Shown here: positions 1-5,080 of the stretch, piece after piece
Layout of the letters: every line of letters starts with the position of its first letter
How positions within the stretch are numbered: the stretch's first letter is position 1
Assembly (NCBI GenBank): GCA_002898675.1
Contig: BEHW01000123.1
Coordinates: forward strand, 1 to 5,080
Source: a bacterium HR20
GTDB lineage: Bacteria > Bacteroidota > Ignavibacteria > Kapaibacteriales > NICIL-2
Length of the DNA stretch: 5,080 nt
Direction of reading: 5' to 3'
The notes under the pieces: model-generated
Told to the model about the DNA's origin: nothing
Database searches by the model: none
Seen by the model: only the letters and a program-made list of their open reading frames with translations
Translations under genes and position numbers: made by a program

Positions 1-1
1 A

Positions 2-1237
2 ACGTGGCAGGCAAACTTCAAGGCGCTCCAGCAGTGGTGGATCGAGCAAATGCTTGACGAAACAATCCCCGCACGGGAAAAGCTGACACTCTTTTGGAGT
101 GGGCACTTCACGACGGAGTTCACCTACGACTTGGGGTACATTCCACCGCAGGTACTCTACCGCCAGAACCTCATGCTCCGACGGATGCGGCTGGCGAACT
201 TCCGTGCATTCCTCGAGGAAGTCACACTCGACTGTGCGATGCTCGAGTACTTGGGTGGGACGCTCAACGTTGCCGGCACGCCGAACGAAAACTACGCTCG
301 CGAAATGATGGAGCTGTATTCGACCGGGATTGGATGGTACACAGAGGGCGACGTCAAGGAAGCAGCACGCGTGCTGACAGGGTGGAAGTCCTCGCTCTAC
401 AGCGACGCGCCGGCTCCGAATGGCATGTTCAACACATGGTTCAAACCCAGCGATCACGACATCGGCGCAAAGCAGTACTTGGGGATGACGATCCCGGCGC
501 GTGACCAAGACACGAACACCGAGTACTTGGTCCGGACGCAGGAAGTCCGTCGGATGATCGAAATTTTGTTCCAGCAGCGTCCAGAAGCGGTCGCACGGTT
601 CATCACGAGCAAGTTGTACCGCTACTTCGTCTACAGCAATCCGGGAGCGACCGATGCTGCTGTGCTTTCCGCGTTGATGGACGTCTTTATTGCCAACGAT
701 TTCGAATTGCGTCCGCTTGTTCGGACGCTGCTTGCAAGCAAGCACTTTTTCGATCCTGCCAACCGCGGCGTGCAGATCAAAACGCCAGCGGAGTTTGTCG
801 TCGGGTTGGGTCGGCAACTCGGTGTTCCGCTTTCGGGAGCAGCCGACGCGATGGCACGCATGGAGCAGGATCTTATTGACCCGCCAGATGTTTCGGGGTG
901 GCCGGGCTACCGCACGTGGATCAGCACGAAAACGTTCCCCCAGCGGATTCAGTACGCCGGACAGCTTATCGCTGCGATGAGCGATGCACAGGCGCAAGCG
1001 TTCGTCCGTTCCTTCGAGGGGTGGCAGGCGGTGGAAACGTTTGTTGCTGCTCTCGCAGAGTTTTTGCTCCCGCGTCCGGTGAGCGCCGAGCGTCAGGCAT
1101 ACTACCAGGCAATTCTTCTTGCCGGCGCACCCAGTTACGAATGGCCTTCGATCGCCAACGATGCTCAGGCAGTCGGCAACCGGCTGCGTTCGCTCCTTCG
1201 AGCAATTGTCAAAGCTCCCGATTACCATTTGTGCTAA
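2..1237 (+). CDS. DUF1800 family protein, 5'-truncated by the window edge
   Basis: The reading frame is open from the first bases of the window, so the start codon and any signal peptide lie outside it; 411 residues are visible. The ATG at position 50 is internal: the 16 codons before it (TWQANFKALQQWWIEQ) match the Trp-rich helix that normally precedes the family motif. Hallmarks in order are REKLTLFWSGHF (about 74-109), the family signature NENYAREMMELYSTGIG (284-334), FITSKLYRYFV (about 600-632), the IKTPAEFVVGL block (about 776-808) and PPDVSGWPGYRTW (about 881-919). The C-terminus (APDYHLC) is a normal family ending, with no sorting domain added. DUF1800 proteins are usually exported and about 450-550 residues long; their biochemical role is not established. 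The gene lies 24 bases upstream of a DUF1501 gene, its usual partner, so a shared transcript and joint function are likely. Family assignment is secure; function is unknown. Confidence 0.93.
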   Translation, partial: TWQANFKALQQWWIEQMLDETIPAREKLTLFWSGHFTTEFTYDLGYIPPQVLYRQNLMLRRMRLANFRAFLEEVTLDCAMLEYLGGTLNVAGTPNENYAREMMELYSTGIGWYTEGDVKEAARVLTGWKSSLYSDAPAPNGMFNTWFKPSDHDIGAKQYLGMTIPARDQDTNTEYLVRTQEVRRMIEILFQQRPEAVARFITSKLYRYFVYSNPGATDAAVLSALMDVFIANDFELRPLVRTLLASKHFFDPANRGVQIKTPAEFVVGLGRQLGVPLSGAADAMARMEQDLIDPPDVSGWPGYRTWISTKTFPQRIQYAGQLIAAMSDAQAQAFVRSFEGWQAVETFVAALAEFLLPRPVSAERQAYYQAILLAGAPSYEWPSIANDAQAVGNRLRSLLRAIVKAPDYHLC

Positions 1238-1247
1238 CGTTTTTGAT

Positions 1248-1252
1248 GGAGG
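1248..1252 (+). promoter_or_regulatory. Shine-Dalgarno site of the DUF1501 gene
   Basis: A perfect GGAGG lies 9 bases before the ATG at 1262, inside the 24-base gap after the DUF1800 stop codon. It fixes the start of the DUF1501 gene and shows that the gene can initiate independently of its upstream neighbour. Strong sites like this are uncommon in typical Bacteroidia, which bears on the likely lineage. Confidence 0.8.
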
Positions 1253-1261
1253 TATTTCGCG

Positions 1262-1348
1262 ATGCGACGACGTGACTTTCTCCGCACTGCGACAGCGCTC
1301 GCGACAACAGCTGCTGCGACAAGTATTGCGGGTATCCCTGTTCGTGCC
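1262..1348 (+). other. Twin-arginine (Tat) signal peptide region
   Basis: Residues 1-29 of the DUF1501 protein. RRDFLR at residues 3-8 matches the RRxFLK core of Tat signals. It is followed by a weakly hydrophobic Ala/Thr-rich segment (about 10-25) typical of Tat rather than Sec signals, and by a possible cleavage site after VRA. Such signals are common on DUF1501 proteins and imply export of an already folded, possibly metal-loaded protein. The exact cleavage site is uncertain. Confidence 0.8.
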
Positions 1349-2854
1349 AGCTCGCCGATCCTGTCGCTACCGCCTCGTGTGCTGGAGAGCGATAACGTGC
1401 TCATCATCATCCAGCTCTTTGGCGGCAACGACGCACTCAACACCGTCATCCCAGCGGAGGATGACGAGTACTACCGCATCCGCCCGACGTTGGCGATTCC
1501 GAAACAGCAGGCGTGGCGCTGGCTGACGACCGATCTCTACCTCCATCCTGCGTTGGCGGGTGATGGCGTCTATGGCGGTGGCTTTGGCGGTCTGATGGAT
1601 CAGGGGCGGCTGGCAATCGTGCAGGACGTCGGCTACGACAATCCGAACCTGTCGCACTTCCGCTCGACGGACATTTGGCTATCGGGCATCAACTCGTCGG
1701 ATCCCTTCGTTCGGCTCAGTGAAGGTTGGATTGGGCGCTTCTTTGCGCGCGTGTTGCCTGATTTCCCCGCAGTGCTGCCGGAGCATCCGCTCTGCGTGCA
1801 GATTGGGGGGACGCTCTCGCTACTGTTCCAATCGTCCAAGGGCGACGTTGGGATTGCACTGACCGACCCGCAGAAATTCTTCGAGCTGGGTAAAGGTTCG
1901 ACACCTGATGAAGAACCACTTCCCGAACTGGATGCATTCGCGCGGGAGTTCAACTACATTCGCTCAATTGCGGCACAAGCAGATCGCTATTCCCAGGCAG
2001 TGCTCGATGCGTATTCCCGTGGACGCACCACAGTGGACTATGGCTCTCGCGGTTTGCCTGCGCAGCTTGGGATGATTGCGCGCTTGATTTCGGGCGGTCT
2101 CAAAACGAAAGTGTACCTGTGCTATCTGGGCGGTTTCGATACGCATGTCCAGCAGCAAGAAGCTGACGACGTCACCAAAGGTGTGCATCCATCGCTCCTG
2201 GAGCAGCTTGCCAATGGCGTGGCGATGTTCATGCAGGATGCGCTCCAGCAGGGCTTTGCGCGCCGCGTTGTGGGGATCACAATCTCGGAGTTCGGGCGGC
2301 GCCCCTACGAGAATGGCTCGCGCGGCACCGATCACGGTGCGGCAGGAGTGCAGTTTGTGTTCGGCGATGGGGAAAGCATCCGCTCCTCGCGCTTTGGGAC
2401 AGCGCCGAACCTCCGCGAGCTCGATGCGAATGGCGACCTTGTCTACCAGAACGATTACCGGCGTCTCTACGCGGACATCCTGCTCAATTGGTTCGACGCT
2501 ACTCCGGAGGATACAGCTGCAATCTTGGGAGATCGAATTGCACCGCTCAACGTTATCAAGCGTCGCGTTACCTCGGGCGTTCTCCCCGTAGATAGTGCAA
2601 GCGCAGCGCTAACAGTCGTTCCCAATCCCATCGTCGCCGAAGGGGGCGAAGTGCAAGTTCAGCTTCGGCGTCTTGCGTCGGTTCAGGTGGAGATCTACAA
2701 CCTACGAGGGCAATTTATCGGCGAGCTCTATCGAGGCATGCTTCCCGAAGGAACGAGCCGTTTTTCGCTTCCGGTGTTGCAGTCGGGTACCTACCTTGCT
2801 CAGCTGCGCTGCAATGACGCGCTTGTACAGACGACGTTCACCGTAGCGCGGTAG
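1262..2854 (+). CDS. DUF1501 family protein with Tat signal and C-terminal T9SS-type sorting domain
   Basis: This complete 530-residue protein starts at an ATG with a well-placed GGAGG. Residues 1-29 form a twin-arginine signal (RRRDFLRTA, then an Ala/Thr-rich stretch, possible cleavage after VRA). Residues 45-430 are the DUF1501 domain, with LFGGNDALNTV (52-62), SHFRSTDIW (131-139), GGFDTH (290-295) and SEFGRRPYENGSRGTDHG (342-359). DUF1501 is related to the alkaline phosphatase/sulfatase superfamily, and the Asp and His residues in these motifs are candidate metal ligands; no substrate is known. After a linker, residues 451-530 resemble a T9SS type A sorting domain (VVPNPIV, VQVEIYNLRGQFI, SGTYLAQL). 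The inferred route is Tat export followed by transfer to the cell surface. The gene is probably co-transcribed with the upstream DUF1800 gene. Family and domain layout are clear; catalytic activity and location are inferred. Confidence 0.93.
   Translation: MRRRDFLRTATALATTAAATSIAGIPVRASSPILSLPPRVLESDNVLIIIQLFGGNDALNTVIPAEDDEYYRIRPTLAIPKQQAWRWLTTDLYLHPALAGDGVYGGGFGGLMDQGRLAIVQDVGYDNPNLSHFRSTDIWLSGINSSDPFVRLSEGWIGRFFARVLPDFPAVLPEHPLCVQIGGTLSLLFQSSKGDVGIALTDPQKFFELGKGSTPDEEPLPELDAFAREFNYIRSIAAQADRYSQAVLDAYSRGRTTVDYGSRGLPAQLGMIARLISGGLKTKVYLCYLGGFDTHVQQQEADDVTKGVHPSLLEQLANGVAMFMQDALQQGFARRVVGITISEFGRRPYENGSRGTDHGAAGVQFVFGDGESIRSSRFGTAPNLRELDANGDLVYQNDYRRLYADILLNWFDATPEDTAAILGDRIAPLNVIKRRVTSGVLPVDSASAALTVVPNPIVAEGGEVQVQLRRLASVQVEIYNLRGQFIGELYRGMLPEGTSRFSLPVLQSGTYLAQLRCNDALVQTTFTVAR
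2612..2851 (+). other. Probable T9SS type A C-terminal sorting domain
   Basis: The last 80 residues of the DUF1501 protein. The order of elements fits the family: a VPNP opening (VVPNPIVAEGG), a strand pattern (EVQVQLRR), the V-x-I-Y-N-L-x-G core (VQVEIYNLRGQFIGELY), then LPEGTSRFSLPVLQSGTYLAQL and a short basic end (FTVAR). Known members are recognised by the type IX machinery in the outer membrane and removed or attached to surface lipopolysaccharide. The assignment rests on pattern recognition; a FlgD-like Ig-fold domain with no sorting role is the main alternative. Confidence 0.8.
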
Positions 2855-3033
2855 ATTGGCGGCGATGCTCCCTCTCCACCACGATACCGCACATACTCTG
2901 CATCCGACATAGTGAGATGAACCGCCAGTGGCACACAGCTACGACATGATCTACGACAGTATCACACGCCGCACACATGATTTGGGTGCAGTGGCTGACA
3001 GGATATCTCCGACCATACGACCAGCGGGAGCGA
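2855..3033. other. Convergent intergenic region
   Basis: This 179-base stretch lies between the stop codons of the DUF1501 gene (+) and flhB (-). No family-like reading frame, tRNA or clear promoter was seen. It contains a small imperfect tandem repeat (CTACGACA at 2939-2946 and 2951-2958) and a weak long-range pairing of TGGCGG (2857-2862) with CCGCCA (2922-2927), with GATGC/GCATC nested inside. Neither is followed by a T-run. Transcripts from both sides must end in or near here, but no standard intrinsic terminator is visible. Confidence 0.7.
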
Positions 3034-4119
3034 TTACCCGCGGCTGCGGGAACGCAACCGATAGACGTATGCCAACACTCGTGCGACAGCTCGGAAGAGG
3101 CTCTCGGGGATTTCGTCATCAACGTCGCACGAGGCGTAGAGCGCACGGGCAAGCGGTGGATCCTCGACGATCGGGACGTTGCTCTCCTGCGCGATGCGAC
3201 GAATCTGCTCGGCTAAATAGTCCACGCCCTTTGCAATGACACGCGGAGCATTCATCTTCCCGCGCTCATATATGAGTGCCACAGCGTAGTGCGTCGGGTT
3301 TGTGACGACGACATCGGCGTTCTTGACGCGTTGGAGCATCAGCTTCCGCAAGCGCTGACGCCCAATCTGGCGAATGCGCTGCTTGATCTGGGTATCGCCC
3401 TCCTGTTGCTTGAGTTCGTCTTTGACTTCCTGCTTTGTCATCTTCATCTCCTGGCGGAAGCGGCGCCGCTGGTAGAGGAAATCGCCGACGGCAATGAGAG
3501 CGTACACGAGGCTCACCTTGAGCGCCAGCTCGAAGCCCAGCGATGCAATCGTGCGAGCCAGTGATTCCAGAGGCTGTGCCATCAGGGTGAGGACTTCATC
3601 GGTCCGGCGGCGGAGTACGTCCCAAACCACTACGCCGATGATGAGCACTTTCCCCAAATTTTTTCCGAGTTGGAGCACAGTATCCTTCGAAAGGAACAAT
3701 CGCCGCAGTCCGCGCATCGGGTGGAACAGCGGCGCATTCTTGAGACCTTCGGTGAATTTTTTCCCTGCCCAGCGGAGGCCTACCTGCGCAATCTCGCTTG
3801 CCATGCCGAGCACGAACGCAACACCCAGAAACGGAAGGAGCAGCAGCAGTACGAACGTGCCAAGATGCTCTGCATAGACGGGGAGCGATGCATCGCTGAT
3901 TGTGAACTCTGCGGCGTGCTGGAAGACCGAGCGAAAGAGCGCTGCGAGCCGATCGCCGATGTATGCACCGTAGGTGTAGAGGAACCATCCCCCAAACAGC
4001 AGCAACGCAGCGCTGGTTAACTCCATGCTCTTGGCGACCTGGCCGCGGTCCCGCGCATCGCTCAAGCGTTTCGGAGTCGCTTCCTCGGTTCGTTCCTGGC
4101 CGTCGGGTGTTTCGGGCAT
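3034..4119 (-). CDS. flhB: Flagellar export switch protein FlhB
   Basis: This 361-residue inner-membrane protein of the flagellar type III export gate has a normal length for the family. It binds export substrates and changes specificity from rod/hook to filament proteins. The N-terminus carries the family signature ERTEEATPKRLSDARDRGQVAKS (residues 9-31), which supports this start. Four membrane segments follow, at about 35-53, 86-108, 153-170 and 188-214. The linker helix (about 215-255) is rich in Lys, Arg and Gln. The cytoplasmic domain holds NPTH at 274-277, then HYAVALIYERGKMNAPRVIAKGVD and a normal C-terminal region (VPIVEDPPLARALY), ending soon after about residue 350. No key residue is missing. 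The start lies 5 bases after the fliR stop with no good Shine-Dalgarno site, so translation is probably coupled to fliR. A non-flagellar type III homologue is less likely given the close match to flagellar FlhB. Confidence 0.97.
   Translation of the reverse strand: MPETPDGQERTEEATPKRLSDARDRGQVAKSMELTSAALLLFGGWFLYTYGAYIGDRLAALFRSVFQHAAEFTISDASLPVYAEHLGTFVLLLLLPFLGVAFVLGMASEIAQVGLRWAGKKFTEGLKNAPLFHPMRGLRRLFLSKDTVLQLGKNLGKVLIIGVVVWDVLRRRTDEVLTLMAQPLESLARTIASLGFELALKVSLVYALIAVGDFLYQRRRFRQEMKMTKQEVKDELKQQEGDTQIKQRIRQIGRQRLRKLMLQRVKNADVVVTNPTHYAVALIYERGKMNAPRVIAKGVDYLAEQIRRIAQESNVPIVEDPPLARALYASCDVDDEIPESLFRAVARVLAYVYRLRSRSRG
3037..3050 (-). other. Short hairpin at the end of flhB
   Basis: CCCGC and GCGGG form a perfect five-pair stem around a 4-base loop, covering the last codons of flhB immediately before its TAA. 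No T-run follows on either strand, so it is not a standard intrinsic terminator. It might protect the 3' end of the transcript, or may simply reflect Arg/Gly codons in G+C-rich sequence. Confidence 0.25.
3289..3300 (-). other. FlhB NPTH self-cleavage site
   Basis: These codons encode Asn274-Pro275-Thr276-His277 of FlhB. In characterised FlhB and SctU proteins the chain cleaves itself between Asn and Pro, which allows the switch from hook to filament export. The site is intact, so the switch is predicted to work as in model flagella. Confidence 0.93.
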
Positions 4120-4124
4120 CGCAC

Positions 4125-4922
4125 TTAGCGCGTACGGAGTGCAACAAGGAGCATCGTCAGCTGATCATCGAACCAGCTGAGCGCATTCTTCATCACGAGG
4201 ACAACGAGAGGTACCGTCGCCAGCAGGACGAGCAGTCCCACGACAATCTTGACGTGCATCGAGAGCATGAAGATGTTCACCTGCGGAGCGATCCGAGCCA
4301 GCAGTGAGAGCGCAATGTGCACCAGGAACGTCGCAACGATGATCGGTGCTGCAATCTTGACGCCAAGGATGAGTGCCCCGGTTGCCATCCGGACGAGAAA
4401 CGCAACATCCATGCTACCGAGGGCGAACCGGTCGAGCGGCACCAGTGTTGCGCTTGCGTACACCGCTTCCAGCAAGGCGTGATGTCCGTTCAACCCTAAA
4501 AACAGCATGAGCATTGCCATTGCTTTCAACTCACCAAGGAGCGTCGGCACACCCGCTGTCGGATCGAACAAGAGCGCGGTCTGGAAGCCCAGTTCCATGT
4601 CGGCAAGTCCGCCGGCAAAGCGTGCTGCCATCATGACCATGGATGCGCAAAATCCAATGAGCGCACCGACGAACGTTTCTTTGAGCACCAACGGGACGAG
4701 GGCAAATGGCTCGACGACGATCGTCGGCTGCAGCGGGGCTGCAACCATCGCCATCGAGAGCGCGATGGTTACTGCAAGACCAACTTTGACCAGCGGCGGA
4801 ATGCCAAGCGCACTCAGCAGCGGCCCGGAGACCATCATCGCCAGCACTCGCACGAAAAACAGAATGCCAACGATGAACTTGTCCATGAGGTATTCGAGCA
4901 CATTGCCCGATGGAAAGAGCAT
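4125..4922 (-). CDS. fliR: Flagellar export gate protein FliR
   Basis: This 265-residue, very hydrophobic protein has the usual FliR length. With FliP and FliQ it builds the export gate of the flagellar basal body in the inner membrane. Family features include a first membrane helix (about 12-32, LFFVRVLAMM), the segment ETFVGALIGF (82-91), FAGGLADMELGFQTALLFDP (102-121), LFLGLNGHHALLEA (140-153) and, near the end, IAPQVNIFMLSMHVKIVVGL (211-230), where APQxNxF is a strong marker. Membrane segments lie at about 12-32, 39-64, 72-100, 130-160, 172-202 and 224-250. The start is supported by a GGAGG 5 bases upstream. It follows fliQ by 30 bases and precedes flhB by 5 bases, consistent with one operon. 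No defect is visible. Confidence 0.96.
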   Translation of the reverse strand: MLFPSGNVLEYLMDKFIVGILFFVRVLAMMVSGPLLSALGIPPLVKVGLAVTIALSMAMVAAPLQPTIVVEPFALVPLVLKETFVGALIGFCASMVMMAARFAGGLADMELGFQTALLFDPTAGVPTLLGELKAMAMLMLFLGLNGHHALLEAVYASATLVPLDRFALGSMDVAFLVRMATGALILGVKIAAPIIVATFLVHIALSLLARIAPQVNIFMLSMHVKIVVGLLVLLATVPLVVLVMKNALSWFDDQLTMLLVALRTR

Positions 4923-4927
4923 TGCTT

Positions 4928-4932
4928 CCTCC
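4928..4932 (-). promoter_or_regulatory. Shine-Dalgarno site of fliR
   Basis: Read on the - strand this is GGAGG inside CGGGAGGAAGCA, with 5 bases between it and the fliR ATG. It lies in the 30-base gap after fliQ and supports the chosen start. It contrasts with flhB, which has no comparable site. Confidence 0.8.
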
Positions 4933-4952
4933 CGGTTGCTATGGGTGCGGCG

Positions 4953-5080
4953 CTACTTGAGCGTCGGGATCATGGAAAACAGCGCAATCGTGAACGCCTT
5001 CAGGTTGCGAATCATGAACGGCAGCACCAGCAGCGTCACAACGAACGTAACCAAAAGCTTCGGCACGTAGGTGAGTGTCT
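4953..5080 (-). CDS. fliQ: Flagellar export gate protein FliQ, C-terminal part
   Basis: The gene runs off the right edge of the window; the last 41 complete codons and the TAG stop are visible. The translation begins TLTYVPKLLVTFVV and ends FTIALFSMIPTLK. TLTYVPKL followed by a hydrophobic helix is the second half of FliQ, a small two-helix protein of about 89 residues that assembles with FliP and FliR in the export gate. The incomplete codon at the edge ends in AG, consistent with the Gln usually found before TLTFVPK. Synteny with fliR and flhB confirms the assignment. No complete reading frame covers it within the window because its start lies outside. Confidence 0.93.
   Translation of the reverse strand, partial: TLTYVPKLLVTFVVTLLVLPFMIRNLKAFTIALFSMIPTLK

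Noticed and set aside
50..52. ATG at position 50 as the start of the DUF1800 gene
   Set aside because: The frame is open upstream to the window edge and the preceding 16 residues fit the DUF1800 family, so the true start lies outside the window.
94..504. + strand open frame of 136 codons inside the DUF1800 gene
   Set aside because: It is out of frame with a gene that carries clear family motifs in the same stretch, and its Arg/His-rich translation looks like a shadow.
2939..2958. Small tandem repeat CTACGACA with a 4-base spacer
   Set aside because: Only two copies of eight bases, with no flanking mobile element or further copies; consistent with chance.
2838..3152. - strand open frame of 104 codons spanning the intergenic gap
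   Set aside because: It overlaps the ends of both the DUF1501 gene and flhB in a different frame, is rich in Cys, Arg and Ser as shadow frames often are, and shows no domain.
2928..3239. Two + strand open frames (2928-3239 and 2977-3216) in the gap and over the end of flhB
   Set aside because: They lie mostly antisense to the conserved FlhB cytoplasmic domain, have no clear ribosome site, and their translations resemble no known family.
3596..4147. - strand open frame of 183 codons overlapping flhB in another frame
   Set aside because: It is an out-of-frame shadow of flhB, rich in Arg, Ala, Ser and Cys; FlhB itself matches its family along its whole length.
4507..5070. + strand open frame of 187 codons opposite fliR and fliQ
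   Set aside because: It is rich in Ser, Thr, Met and Asn as expected for the antisense of hydrophobic membrane genes, and it is opposite two well-supported genes.

Overview
The window holds parts of two unrelated gene clusters that converge on a short non-coding gap. The left half is on the + strand: the 3' part of a DUF1800-family gene, then a complete DUF1501-family gene. The right half is on the - strand: the 3' end of fliQ, then complete fliR and flhB, which encode three membrane components of the flagellar type III export gate. No RNA genes, mobile elements, CRISPR arrays or phage genes were seen.

The best clue to the organism is the C-terminus of the DUF1501 protein. It looks like a type A sorting domain of the type IX secretion system (T9SS), which points to the Bacteroidota/Chlorobiota/Ignavibacteriota (FCB) group. 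Most Bacteroidia that use T9SS have no flagella. Flagellar export genes, a G+C-rich sequence (by eye) and good Shine-Dalgarno sites before two genes therefore fit better with an Ignavibacteria, Kapabacteria or similar early-branching relative. This placement is inferred from two lines of evidence and was not tested against a database.

Left region (2-2854): the DUF1800 and DUF1501 genes are 24 bases apart on the same strand, almost certainly one transcript. This pairing of exported proteins of unknown biochemical role is widespread in bacteria. The DUF1501 protein carries a twin-arginine signal at its N-terminus and the apparent T9SS sorting domain at its C-terminus. This suggests folding in the cytoplasm, Tat export, then transfer across the outer membrane to the cell surface.

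Middle (2855-3033): 179 bases of non-coding sequence between the two converging stop codons. No convincing terminator was found.

Right region (3034-5080, - strand): fliQ, fliR and flhB follow one another with gaps of 30 and 5 bases, in the order usual for the flagellar export gate. FlhB keeps the NPTH self-cleavage site needed for the switch from rod/hook to filament export. flhA, which often follows flhB, is not next to it here because the convergent DUF1501 gene occupies that position.

Overall this is mostly ordinary chromosomal sequence. The point most worth a second look is the Tat signal plus T9SS domain on a single DUF1501 protein.
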